64,000 nucleotides of DNA, taken from NCBI GenBank assembly GCA_014208095.1, contig JACHMT010000002.1:806001-870000 (forward strand), written 5' to 3'. Source of the stretch: Actinospineispora eucalypti (GTDB lineage: Bacteria; Actinomycetota; Actinomycetes; Mycobacteriales; Pseudonocardiaceae). Under the pieces are notes generated by a model. The model did no database searches, was not told where the DNA came from, and worked only from the letters and a program-made list of their open reading frames with translations. Each line of letters begins with the position of its first letter. Within the stretch, counting starts at the first letter, position 1. A program made the translations under genes and the position numbers. Shown in pieces: positions 32,661 to 40,841 of this stretch.

Positions 32661-32678
32661 TCTTGACGTTCGTCAAGA
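32661..32678. promoter_or_regulatory. palindromic operator in a divergent promoter
   Basis: TCTTGACG-TT-CGTCAAGA is a perfect inverted repeat (8-base arms, 2-base spacer) in the 59-bp gap between the hydrolase and the SDR genes. The right-reading TTGACG (32663-32668), an 18-bp spacer and CACCGT (32687-32692) end six bases before the SDR ATG at 32699. A repressor bound here would block both directions; the PaaX-family protein is the nearest candidate. Confidence 0.6.
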
Positions 32679-32698
32679 TTACGTGCCACCGTAGAAGC

Positions 32699-33445
32699 AT
32701 GCCAATGCGAGCGTTGGTCACCGGCGCCGGCCGGGGAATCGGCCGCGCGGTGGCGGAGCACCTGTCCGGCCGCGGCTACCGCGTGGCGCTCACCGCGCGC
32801 AACGAGGACGAGCTGCACAAGGCCGCCGCCGCGTGCGCCGGCGAGACCCTGGTGGTGCCGGCCGACATAACCTCGGCCGTCGACCAGGTCTTCGACCGGG
32901 TGGAAGCCGCCTGGGGCGGGGTGGACGTGCTGGTCGCCAACGCGGGCGCGGGCAGCTCGGCTCCGGTGCACCGGATCACCGACGAGGACTGGTCACGCAT
33001 GCTCGAGCTGAACCTGACCGCCCCGTTCCGCTGCGTCCGCCGGGCCGTGCCGGGCATGGTCGCCGCCGGCCACGGGCGGATCGTGGTGATCGCCTCGGTC
33101 GCCGCCAAGCGCGGTGACCCCTACGTCGCCGCCTACACCGCGAGCAAGCACGGCGTGCTCGGACTGGTCCGGTCGGCGGCCGCCGAGCTGGCCGGCGCCG
33201 GGGTCACGGTGAACGCGGTCTGCCCCGGCTACGTGGACACCCCGATGACCGACACCACGGTCGCCGAGGTGGCCGCCAAGACCGGCCGGGACCCGGCCCG
33301 GGTGCGCGCCACACTGGCCGCCAAGCAGCCGGTCGGCCGGTTGGTCAGCCCGGCCGAGGTGGCCGACGCGGTGTGGTTCTGCGTGGGCAACGGGGCGGTC
33401 ACCGGCCAGGGTGTGGACGTCTCCGGCGGGGCGGTGCAGTCGTGA
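32699..33445 (+). CDS. short-chain dehydrogenase/reductase (3-hydroxyacyl-CoA type)
   Basis: Classical SDR of 248 residues. TGAGRGIG at residues 8-15, NAG motif in VLVANAGAGS, catalytic Ser in IVVIASVAAK and Tyr-x-x-x-Lys in AAYTASKHG are all present, as is the PG motif (VCPGYVDTPM). The place in the operon suggests oxidation or reduction of a ring keto/hydroxy group in a CoA intermediate. ATG 32699 is probably leaderless; ATG 32705 is possible. The stop overlaps the next GTG by four bases. Confidence 0.87.
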   Translation: MPMRALVTGAGRGIGRAVAEHLSGRGYRVALTARNEDELHKAAAACAGETLVVPADITSAVDQVFDRVEAAWGGVDVLVANAGAGSSAPVHRITDEDWSRMLELNLTAPFRCVRRAVPGMVAAGHGRIVVIASVAAKRGDPYVAAYTASKHGVLGLVRSAAAELAGAGVTVNAVCPGYVDTPMTDTTVAEVAAKTGRDPARVRATLAAKQPVGRLVSPAEVADAVWFCVGNGAVTGQGVDVSGGAVQS

Positions 33446-33846
33446 ACAACCAGGCGAACCGCCCGGTGAACCCGCCCGACCTGGCCAAACCGGTCGGCTT
33501 CTCGCACGCGGTGGTCGCGTCGGGCACGACGGTGTTCCTGGCCGGGCAGACCGCGCTGGACGCGGACGGCCGGATCGTCGGCGACGGCGTGGTGGCCCAG
33601 TTCGACCGGGCGCTGCGCAACCTGCTGCGGGCGCTGGCGGAGGCCGGCGGCCGGCCGGAGCACCTCACCTCGCTGACCGTATACGCCGTAGACCTGGCTG
33701 ATTACCGTGTACACGCCGCCCAGCTGGGCGGGGTATGGCGGGAGCTGCTCGGTCGGCACTACCCGGCGATGGCCGCGATCGGCGTGAGCCGGCTGTGGGA
33801 CGCCGAGGCGCTGGTTGAGATCCAAGGATTCGCGGTGCTGCCATGA
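33442..33846 (+). CDS. Rid-family (YjgF/L-PSP) protein
   Basis: Protein of 134 residues with the Rid fold: GFSHAVVASGTTVFLAGQTALDADGRIVG and YPAMAAIGVSRLWDAEALVEIQGFAVL. RidA deaminates enamines and imines using an arginine in a PARS-type motif; here that position reads PAMA, so the catalytic Arg is replaced by Met while the later Glu is kept. It is thus a non-canonical Rid member. The ACMR product predicted downstream is an enamine, which makes a Rid-type protein in this operon suggestive. Coupled to both neighbours by 4-bp overlaps. Confidence 0.82.
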   Translation: MNNQANRPVNPPDLAKPVGFSHAVVASGTTVFLAGQTALDADGRIVGDGVVAQFDRALRNLLRALAEAGGRPEHLTSLTVYAVDLADYRVHAAQLGGVWRELLGRHYPAMAAIGVSRLWDAEALVEIQGFAVLP

Positions 33847-35471
33847 AGACGATCGCCCTTTCCCCCTCCGCCCACCTGGACGGTTTCTGCCGGGACAACC
33901 TGCCGCCGGTCGAGACGTGGCCGGACCTGGACCCGCACGACCTCGCGCTGGACTACCCGGACCGGCTCAACTGCGCAGCCGAGCTGCTCGACGCCGCCGT
34001 CGCGGCCGGTCACGGTGCACGCCGCTGCCTGTTGTCGCCGACCGGGACCTGGACCTACGCCGAGCTGCTGGCCACCGCGAACCGGGTGGCCAGGGTGCTC
34101 ACCGAGCGGTACCGGATCGTGCCGGGCAACCGGGTGCTGCTGCGCGGGCCGAACACGCCGTGGCTGGTCGCCTGCTGGTTCGCCGTGCTGAAGGCCGGCG
34201 CGGTCGCGGTGCCCACCATGCCGCTGCTGCGCGCCGGCGAGCTGCGCACGGTGTGCGAGCTGGCCCGGGTATGGCTGGCCCTGTGCGACCACCGCTCGCT
34301 GGACGACCTGATCGGAGCGGGCATCGACGGCCTGACCGTGGTGCCCTACGGCTCCGACTCGCCGGCCGACCTCACCGCGCTGGCCGCCGCCCGGCCCGCC
34401 GACTTCGCCACCGTGGAAACCTCGGCCGACGACGTCGCCCTGCTCGGCTTCACCTCGGGCACCACCGGGCGGCCCAAGGCCACCATGCACTTCCACCGCG
34501 ACCTGCTGGCCATCGCCGACACCTTCTCCCGACACGTGCTGAAACCCCGCGCGGACGACCTGTTCGTCGGCACCCCGCCGATCGCCTTCACCTTCGGCCT
34601 CGGCGGCCTGGTGATCTTCCCGTTGCGGGCCGGCGCGGCGACCCTGCTGCTCGAGCGGGCCACGCCCGACCAGTTGGCCGGCCACATCGCCGCGCACCGG
34701 GTGACGGTCTGTTTCACCGCGCCCACCGGTTACCGCGCCATGCTGGAGGCGCCCGGCGCGGCCGAGCGGCTGGGCTCGCTGCGCCGCTGCGTGTCGGCCG
34801 GTGAACACCTGCCGGCCGCGACGTGGCAGGCCTTCCACGAGGCCACCGGCCTGCGCATCATCGACGGGATCGGCGCCACCGAGATGCTGCACATCTTCAT
34901 CTCCGCCGCCGACCAGGACATCCGGCCCGGCGCCACCGGCCGCGCGGTGCCCGGCTACCAGGCCCGGGTGGTGGACGAACGGGGCGAACCGGTGCCCGAC
35001 GGGACCCCGGGCCGGCTGGCCGTGCGCGGCCCGACCGGCTGCCGCTACCTCTCCGACGACCGGCAGCGGAACTACGTGCGGGACGGCTGGAACATCACCG
35101 GGGACACCTACGTGCGGGACGCCGACGGGTACTTCTGGTACCGGGCGCGCACCGACGACATGATCATCTCCGCCGGCTACAACATCGCCGGGCCCGAGGT
35201 GGAGGAGGCACTCCTGGCCCACCCGGACGTGGTGGACTGTGGCGTGGTCGGCCTGCCGGACGAGCGGCGCGGCCAGCTGGTGACCGCCTACGTGGTGCTG
35301 CGCGCCGGCGTCGCGCCGGACGCGGCGACCACGCGCGCACTGCAGGACTTCGTGAAGCAGCGGATCGCGCCGTACAAGTACCCGCGCGCGGTCCGGTTCA
35401 CCGACCGGTTGCCCCGCACACCGTCCGGCAAGCTGCAGCGGTTCCGGCTGCGCGAGGGGGTGGCGCCGTGA
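33843..35471 (+). CDS. benzoate/2-aminobenzoate-CoA ligase family
   Basis: Adenylate-forming ligase of 542 residues. P-loop TSGTTGRPKATMHFHRD near residues 201-217, IDGIGATEMLHIFISAADQDIRPGATG matching benzoate-CoA ligases, the hinge region NYVRDGWNITGDTYVRDADGYFWYRARTDDMI and the final lysine in RTPSGKLQRF. The close relatives activate benzoate, anthranilate or related aryl acids to CoA thioesters. The next gene encodes a 2-aminobenzoyl-CoA monooxygenase/reductase-like protein, so anthranilate is the best guess. ATG 33843 overlaps the Rid stop (ATGA). Confidence 0.87.
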   Translation: MKTIALSPSAHLDGFCRDNLPPVETWPDLDPHDLALDYPDRLNCAAELLDAAVAAGHGARRCLLSPTGTWTYAELLATANRVARVLTERYRIVPGNRVLLRGPNTPWLVACWFAVLKAGAVAVPTMPLLRAGELRTVCELARVWLALCDHRSLDDLIGAGIDGLTVVPYGSDSPADLTALAAARPADFATVETSADDVALLGFTSGTTGRPKATMHFHRDLLAIADTFSRHVLKPRADDLFVGTPPIAFTFGLGGLVIFPLRAGAATLLLERATPDQLAGHIAAHRVTVCFTAPTGYRAMLEAPGAAERLGSLRRCVSAGEHLPAATWQAFHEATGLRIIDGIGATEMLHIFISAADQDIRPGATGRAVPGYQARVVDERGEPVPDGTPGRLAVRGPTGCRYLSDDRQRNYVRDGWNITGDTYVRDADGYFWYRARTDDMIISAGYNIAGPEVEEALLAHPDVVDCGVVGLPDERRGQLVTAYVVLRAGVAPDAATTRALQDFVKQRIAPYKYPRAVRFTDRLPRTPSGKLQRFRLREGVAP

Positions 35472-37765
35472 GGATCGCGGTGATCGGCGGCGGGCCGGGC
35501 GGGCTCTACCTCGCTGCCCTGGTCAAACAGCTGGACCCGAGCCACGAGATCACCGTCTGGGAGCGCAACGCCCCGGACGACACGTTCGGCTTCGGCGTGG
35601 TGTTCTCCGACGAGACGCTCGGCGGCATCGAGCACGCCGACCCGGCTGTCCACCGGGCCATGCAGCGCGAGTTCGTCCGCTGGGACGACATCGACGTGCA
35701 CTACCGGGGCCAGCGGCACACCAGCGGCGGGCACGGGTTCGCCGCGCTGAGCCGGCAGCGGCTGCTCGGCATCCTGCGGCGGCGGTGCGCCGAGCTGGGC
35801 GTGACCATGCACTTCCGTGCCTCGGCGCCGGACGCGGAAGAGCTGGCCGAGCGCCACGACCTGGTGGTCGCGGCCGACGGAGTGAACAGCGCCACCCGGG
35901 CCAAGCACGCCGACGTGTTCCGGCCGGACCTGGACGTGCGCGACTGCAAGTACATGTGGCTGGGCACCGACCTGGTCTTCGACGCGTTCAAGTTCTACAT
36001 CCGGGACACCCCGCATGGGGTCATGCAGATCCACGGCTACCCGTTCGGCGCCGCCGGCAGCACCTTCATCGTGGAGATGACCGAGGCGGTGTGGCGGCGT
36101 GCCGGGTTCGCCGAGCTGGACCGGGGCGACTGGCGGCCCGGCGAATCCGACGACGCCTCCATCGCGCGGGTGCGCGAGCTGTTCGGGGATGTGCTGGACG
36201 GGCACGCGGTGATGGCCAACAACTCCCGGTGGACCAGCTTCACCACGGTGCGCAACGAGGTGTGGCGCCACGGCAACGTGGTGCTGCTGGGCGACGCGGC
36301 GCACACCGCGCACTTCTCCATCGGCTCCGGCACCAAGCTGGCCATGGAGGACGCCCTGGCGCTGGCCGCCTGCCTGCACGAGCAGCCCGACCTGGACAGC
36401 GCGCTGGCCGCCTACCAGGAGGAACGTCAGCCCGTGGTGGCCTCCACCCAGCGGGCCGCCCAGGCCAGCCTGGAGTGGTTCGAGCGGCTGCCGCAGTACA
36501 TGCACCAGGACCCGGAGCAGTTCGCGTTCAACCTGCTCACCCGGTCCCGCCGGGTCACCCACGACAACCTCCAGCTGCGCGACCCCGGTTTCGTCGAACG
36601 CACCGAGCGGTGGTTCTCCGCGACCGAGGCGCCGCCGATGTTCCAGCCGTTCCGGCTGCGCGAGCTGGAGCTGCCCAACCGGGTCGTGGTGTCCCCGATG
36701 GACATGTACACCTCGCGCGACGGGGTGCCCTCGGAGTTCCACCTGGTACACCTGGGCGGGAAGGCGCTGGGCGGCGCCGGGCTGGTGATGACCGAGATGG
36801 TGTGCGTCTCGGCGGCCGGCCGGATCACCCCCGGCTGCGCCGGCCTGTACGCCCCGGAGCACGAGACGGCCTGGCGGCGGATCGTGGACTTCGTGCACAG
36901 GCACAGCCAGGCCAAGATCGGCGTGCAGCTGGGCCACTCGGGGCGCAAGGGGTCCACCCGGCTGATGTGGGAGGGCATCGACCAGCCGCTGCCGGAGGGC
37001 AACTGGGAGGTCTGCGCGCCGTCCCCGATCCCCTACCGGGCCGGGGTCAACCAGGTCCCGCGCGAGCTCACCGAGGCCGACCTGGCGTCGATCCGGGCCG
37101 AGTTCGTGGCCGCCACCGAGTCCGCGCTGCGCGCCGGCTTCGACCTGATCGAGCTGCACTGCGCGCACGGCTACCTGCTGTCCTCGTTCCTGTCCCCGGT
37201 GACCAACCGGCGCACCGACCGCTACGGCGGCTCGCCGGCCAACCGGCTGCGCTTCCCGCTCGAGGTGTTCCGGGCGATGCGTGAGGTGTGGCCGGCCGAC
37301 AAGCCGATGACCGTGCGGGTGTCCGCCACCGACTGGGTGCCCGGCGGACTGACCGGCTCCGATTCCGTGGAGATCGCGCGTGCCTTCGCCGACGCGGGCG
37401 CCGACGCGATCGACGTGTCCACCGGCCAGGTCACCCCGGACGAGCAGCCGGCCTACGGCCGCTCGTACCAGACCCCGTACGCCGACGCGATCCGCAACCG
37501 GGTCGGCATCGCCACCATCGCGGTCGGCGCGATCTCCTCCTACGACGACGTAAACTCGATCATCCTCGCCGGCCGCGCCGACCTGTGCGCTCTGGGCCGG
37601 GTGCACCTGTACGACCCGAGCTGGACGCTGCACGCGGCCGCCGAGCAGGACTACCAAGGCCCGGGCGCGGCCTGGCCGGCCCCCTGGCGGGCCGGCAGCC
37701 GCCGCCCCAACACCGGCCGCGTGGACGGCCCCAAACCCCGCCTCGACCTGATCCGCCGCCCCTGA
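35468..37765 (+). CDS. 2-aminobenzoyl-CoA monooxygenase/reductase-like fusion flavoprotein
   Basis: Two-domain flavoprotein of 765 residues. Residues 1-390 are a class A FAD monooxygenase: GGGPGGLYLAAL at the start and GDAAHTAHFSIGSGTKLAMEDA near 277. Residues about 392-765 are an old-yellow-enzyme-type FMN reductase: MFQPFRLRELELPNRVVVSPMDMY, LGHSGRKGST, CAHGYLLSSFLSPVTNRRTDRYGGS. This order and length match ACMR (salicylyl-CoA hydroxylase-like relatives), which hydroxylates and then reduces the ring of 2-aminobenzoyl-CoA. GTG 35468 overlaps the ligase stop. Last gene of the operon; substrate by family inference. Confidence 0.88.
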   Translation: MRIAVIGGGPGGLYLAALVKQLDPSHEITVWERNAPDDTFGFGVVFSDETLGGIEHADPAVHRAMQREFVRWDDIDVHYRGQRHTSGGHGFAALSRQRLLGILRRRCAELGVTMHFRASAPDAEELAERHDLVVAADGVNSATRAKHADVFRPDLDVRDCKYMWLGTDLVFDAFKFYIRDTPHGVMQIHGYPFGAAGSTFIVEMTEAVWRRAGFAELDRGDWRPGESDDASIARVRELFGDVLDGHAVMANNSRWTSFTTVRNEVWRHGNVVLLGDAAHTAHFSIGSGTKLAMEDALALAACLHEQPDLDSALAAYQEERQPVVASTQRAAQASLEWFERLPQYMHQDPEQFAFNLLTRSRRVTHDNLQLRDPGFVERTERWFSATEAPPMFQPFRLRELELPNRVVVSPMDMYTSRDGVPSEFHLVHLGGKALGGAGLVMTEMVCVSAAGRITPGCAGLYAPEHETAWRRIVDFVHRHSQAKIGVQLGHSGRKGSTRLMWEGIDQPLPEGNWEVCAPSPIPYRAGVNQVPRELTEADLASIRAEFVAATESALRAGFDLIELHCAHGYLLSSFLSPVTNRRTDRYGGSPANRLRFPLEVFRAMREVWPADKPMTVRVSATDWVPGGLTGSDSVEIARAFADAGADAIDVSTGQVTPDEQPAYGRSYQTPYADAIRNRVGIATIAVGAISSYDDVNSIILAGRADLCALGRVHLYDPSWTLHAAAEQDYQGPGAAWPAPWRAGSRRPNTGRVDGPKPRLDLIRRP

Positions 37766-37828
37766 CCGGCATCACCTCACCATCACCCTCCGGGGGAGTC
37801 GCCTCTCCAACCCGAGTGCCGCCGAGCA

Positions 37829-37997
37829 CGCTATGGCTCTGCGTGGAAATTCGCGACATCCCACGGGACGCCGCGGCTGCTCGACGGCAACCGCCCTCGC
37901 CTGGGCGGCGGTCCGGCACCCGGGTCGGGCACCGGCCGGTTAAGCCGACCGCCCCGTTGGAGTCCGATGCCGCGTATTTCCACGCAGAGCCATAGCG
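37829..37997. mobile_element. 169-bp element with 32-bp inverted repeats (MITE-like or IS remnant)
   Basis: Left arm 37829-37860 and right arm 37966-37997 match in inverted orientation at 30 of 32 positions. Inside the arms the sequence starts GGCTCTGCGTGGAAAT, resembling ends of ISL3-family insertion sequences. The 105-bp centre has no open frame of note and no transposase. Taking CTATGG...CCATAG as the element, the flanks read CGAGCACG and CGAGCGAA, sharing only the first five bases, so a target duplication is not proven. The remaining 37766-38043 holds nothing else visible. Confidence 0.65.
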
Positions 37998-38043
37998 AGC
38001 GAAAGGGGCTCGGGACGGACTCTCAGGTGCGGGCGGTGAGCGG

Positions 38044-39369
38044 CTACGTGGATCCGGCGGCTGCCGCCGAGTCGGCGGCTCGGGCGGTGAGCAGGGCGCG
38101 CTCGCGTTCGTTGGCGGTGAGCGTGGCGGCGCGCTCGAACTCGGCGCGGGCCTCGGCGTGCCGGCCGAGCTTGGCCAACAGGTCGCCGCGGGTGGCGGGG
38201 AGCAGGTGGTAGTTGCGCAGCGTGGGGGCATCGGTGAGCTGGTCGACCAGCCGTAGGCCGGCCTCCGGGCCGTGGGCCATGGATACCGCGACCGCCCGGT
38301 TCAGCTCCACCACCGGCGACGAGGTGATCCGGGCCAGCTCCCCGTACAGCGCGGCCATGCCGGCCCAGTCGGTCTGTTCCGCCGTGCGCGCCCGCGCGTG
38401 GCAGGCCGCGATGGCCGCCTGCAGCGTGTACGGGCAGCGCTTGCGGTCCTGCTCGGAGGCCAGCCGCACCGCCTTGTCCAGCGCCGCCAGGCCACGGTTG
38501 ATCAGCAGGTGGTCCCAGCGGGAGCGGTCCTGGTCCAGCAGGAGGATCGGCTGGCCGCGCGCGTCGGTGCGCGCCCGCATCCGGGACGCCTGGATCTCCA
38601 TCAGCGCCACCAGGCCGTGCACCTCGGGTTCGGCCGGCATGAGCCCGGCCAGGATCCGGCCCAGCCGCAGCGCGTCCTCGCACAGGCCCGGGCGCATCCA
38701 GTCGTCACCGGCGGTGGCCGAGTAGCCCTCGTTGAAGATCAGGTAGATCACCTCGAGCACCGTGGGCAGCCGGGAGTTCAGCTCCTCTCCGGTGGGCGCC
38801 TCGAAGGCCACGCCGGCCTTGGTGAGGGCCCGCTTGGCCCGCACGATCCGCTGGGCCACGGTCGGCTCGGGCACCAGGAACGCCCGGGCGATCTCCGCCG
38901 TGGTCAGCCCGCCGAGCACGCGCAGGGTGAGTGCCACCCGCGCCTCGGCGGACAGCACCGGGTGGCACGCGGTGAACACCAGCCGGAGCAGGTCGTCGGC
39001 GATGTTGCCGTCGGCCGCCTCGTCCACCGCGTCGAACTCGTCCTGGCTGGTGTCCCGGCGGGTCAGTAGGTCCCGGCCCATCTCGTCGCGTTTGCGGGTG
39101 AACCGCTCGCCCCGGCGGATCTGGTCCACCGCCCGCCGCTTGGCCACGGTCATCAGCCAGGCGCCCGGGTTCTCCGGCACGCCCGAGGCCGGCCACTGCT
39201 CCAGCGCGGCGACCAGCGCCTCCTGCGCCAGCTCCTCGGCCGCGCCGACGTCGCGCATCATCCGGGCCAGGCCGGCGATCAGCCGCGCCGCCTCGATCCG
39301 CCACACCGCCTCGATCGCGCGGTGCGTGGTGGACTCGGTCTTGCTCGTCGCGCTGGCGGGCGGGGCCAC
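38044..39369 (-). CDS. ECF42-type RNA polymerase sigma factor
   Basis: Sigma factor of 441 residues. Region 2 (VGAAEELAQEALVAALEQWPASGVPENPGAWLMTVAKRRAVDQIRR) and region 4 (LRVLGGLTTAEIARAFLVPEPTVAQRIVRAKRAL) are intact, followed by a C-terminal TPR-rich extension of about 240 residues (PEVHGLVALMEIQASRMRARTD onward). This layout and the adjacent DGPF/YCII gene define ECF42, which has no anti-sigma factor and is thought to be controlled by its own extension. GTG 39369 starts 52 bp after the YCII gene, so both share the promoter at 39893-39919. Confidence 0.9.
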   Translation of the reverse strand: MAPPASATSKTESTTHRAIEAVWRIEAARLIAGLARMMRDVGAAEELAQEALVAALEQWPASGVPENPGAWLMTVAKRRAVDQIRRGERFTRKRDEMGRDLLTRRDTSQDEFDAVDEAADGNIADDLLRLVFTACHPVLSAEARVALTLRVLGGLTTAEIARAFLVPEPTVAQRIVRAKRALTKAGVAFEAPTGEELNSRLPTVLEVIYLIFNEGYSATAGDDWMRPGLCEDALRLGRILAGLMPAEPEVHGLVALMEIQASRMRARTDARGQPILLLDQDRSRWDHLLINRGLAALDKAVRLASEQDRKRCPYTLQAAIAACHARARTAEQTDWAGMAALYGELARITSSPVVELNRAVAVSMAHGPEAGLRLVDQLTDAPTLRNYHLLPATRGDLLAKLGRHAEARAEFERAATLTANERERALLTARAADSAAAAGST

Positions 39370-39421
39370 GCCCTGGATCAGACCAGGTCATGGCCCGCGC
39401 CCGCAAGCCGCCCGGGTCAGC

Positions 39422-39847
39422 TCAGGAGTTGTTCTCCAGCTGCGCGCGCAGCCGGTCCTCCTGCGCCCGCAGCTCCGGGGTGAACTCCTCGCCGAAGTCC
39501 TCCGCCTCGAACACCTGGCGCAGCTCGATGACGAACTCGCCGCTCTCCGGCCGGGGCGCCCGCTTCAGCCACTCCACGGCTTCCTCGAACGACTTGGCCT
39601 GCAGCAGCCAGAAGCCGGCGATCAGCTCCTTGGTCTCCGCGAACGGACCGTCCAGCACGCTCGTGCCCTCGGCGGTGTGCACCAGCCGGCAGCCCCGCGA
39701 GCTGGGGTGCAGCCCCTCGCCGGCCAGCATCACGCCGGCCTTGACCAGTTCCTCGTTGTACGCGCCCATCGCGCCCAGCTCCTGCTCGGTCGGCATCTCG
39801 CCGGCCTCGGACCGCTCGTCCGCCTTCACGATCGCCATGAACCGCAT
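39422..39847 (-). CDS. YCII/DGPF-domain protein, ECF42 partner
   Basis: Protein of 141 residues of the YciI-like DGPF family, which accompanies ECF42 sigma factors. The DGPF motif sits in LDGPFAETKELIAGFWLL, with RFMAIVKAD at the start. Biochemical role unknown; the fold is a ferredoxin-like dimer related to EthD and muconolactone isomerase. ATG 39847 follows AAGGAGACGACG. First gene of the YCII-sigma operon. Confidence 0.9.
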   Translation of the reverse strand: MRFMAIVKADERSEAGEMPTEQELGAMGAYNEELVKAGVMLAGEGLHPSSRGCRLVHTAEGTSVLDGPFAETKELIAGFWLLQAKSFEEAVEWLKRAPRPESGEFVIELRQVFEAEDFGEEFTPELRAQEDRLRAQLENNS

Positions 39848-39892
39848 CGTCGTCTCCTTCTGTTCGGGGGTTGAGCCTGTTTCCGTTGACGC

Positions 39893-39919
39893 GTCGCGGA
39901 CGCCGGGACGAATTCGACA
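39893..39919 (-). promoter_or_regulatory. ECF42-type autoregulatory promoter
   Basis: On the minus strand TGTCGA (39919-39914), a 17-bp spacer and CGAC (39896-39893) precede the YCII start by about 46 bp. This matches the promoter pattern reported for ECF42 (TGTCGA in the -35, CGA-type -10), so the sigma factor probably drives its own operon. Confidence 0.7.
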
Positions 39920-39943
39920 CCACCGCGACAATCGGGCTCGCAT

Positions 39944-40828
39944 TCACCCGATCGGAGCAACCGGCGCCTCGACCAACGCGTCGTGCACCGCGGCCACCAC
40001 TCCTCTGGTCAGTGGCTGCCGGGCCACCCAGGTGGGCAGGCTGACCTCCGGGTCCACCAGCCGCCGCCACGGCCAGTCCGGCAGCAGTCGCAGCGCGGTG
40101 GGCTCGGTGAGCAGCACCGCGTCCGCTCCGGCGATCTCCGCGCAGACCAGCGCGTTCTCGGTGAACCGGGCGAACCGCCAGCGCGGCATGCTGCCCACCT
40201 GGTGGGTGGCCGCGATCAGCCGGTCGTGCTCGGTGGGCACCTGCTCCCTGGCGTGCGCCAGCACCGCCACCCCGTGCAATGCGCGGACCGGACAGCTGGA
40301 CCGGGCGGCCAGTGGGTGGTCCGGCCGCACCGCCACCCCGAACGGCTGCTCGAACAACAGGTGGTTGGTCAACGTGTCCGGCGGCACCAGGTGCACCAGC
40401 ACGATGTCCAGCCGACCGGCGCGGACCAGCCGCAGCTGCTCCGCGCTGCCCACGTCGGCCAGGCCGAGCAACGCCTCCGGCACTCGGGTGCGCACGCGGT
40501 CCAGCGCGCCGCGCAGCCAGGTCACCGGCACGCCCGGCGGCAGGCCGAGCTCCACCTGCTCCCCCACCGGCCCCGCCGTACGGGCCACGTCGCCGCTCGC
40601 GTCGGCCATCCGGAGCACCGCCAAGGCATGGGTGTGCAGGGCGGCCCCGGACGCCGTCGGCCGCACCCCGGTGGGTACCCGGTCGAACAGCGAGGTTCCG
40701 ATCTGCCGCTCGAGCAGGCGAATCTGCCTGGTCAGGGCCGGTTGAGAGATGAGAAGTCGCTCGGCCGCCCGGCTGATGGAGCGTTCCTCGAAGACCGCGG
40801 CGAAGTAGCGCAGCTGACGCAGCTCCAT
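39944..40828 (-). CDS. LysR-family transcriptional regulator
   Basis: Protein of 294 residues with the LysR HTH MELRQLRYFAAVFEERSISRAAERLLISQPALTRQIRLLE at the N-terminus and a periplasmic-binding-like effector domain. ATG 40828 fits the family start exactly; TATACC lies eight bases upstream, suggesting a leaderless mRNA. The divergent FAD oxidoreductase/MFS genes at 40927 are the expected targets. Effector unknown, probably the substrate of that oxidoreductase. Confidence 0.9.
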   Translation of the reverse strand: MELRQLRYFAAVFEERSISRAAERLLISQPALTRQIRLLERQIGTSLFDRVPTGVRPTASGAALHTHALAVLRMADASGDVARTAGPVGEQVELGLPPGVPVTWLRGALDRVRTRVPEALLGLADVGSAEQLRLVRAGRLDIVLVHLVPPDTLTNHLLFEQPFGVAVRPDHPLAARSSCPVRALHGVAVLAHAREQVPTEHDRLIAATHQVGSMPRWRFARFTENALVCAEIAGADAVLLTEPTALRLLPDWPWRRLVDPEVSLPTWVARQPLTRGVVAAVHDALVEAPVAPIG

Positions 40829-40841
40829 AACCTGAAGGTAT
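40827..40841. promoter_or_regulatory. LysR-type T-N11-A box
   Basis: ATAACCTGAAGGTAT has the T-N11-A pattern with partial dyad symmetry and overlaps both the start codon and the -10-like TATACC of the LysR gene, in the gap to the divergent operon. It would serve autorepression; assignment is inference. Confidence 0.45.

Noticed and set aside
35288..37657. A 789-codon open frame on the minus strand across the ACMR-like gene
   Set aside because: The plus strand encodes an unmistakable two-domain flavoprotein; the antisense frame is His/Arg/Gly-rich without domains, an effect of high GC at third positions.
33843..37765. Alternative reading of the island as salicylate to gentisate (salicylyl-CoA) degradation
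   Set aside because: Salicylyl-CoA hydroxylases are related to the N-terminal half, but the fused old-yellow-enzyme domain and absence of a gentisate dioxygenase favour the 2-aminobenzoyl-CoA route. Not fully excluded.
37823..38003. Target-site duplication around the inverted-repeat element
   Set aside because: Flanks share only five leading bases (CGAGC), too few to accept; recorded only as a hint.
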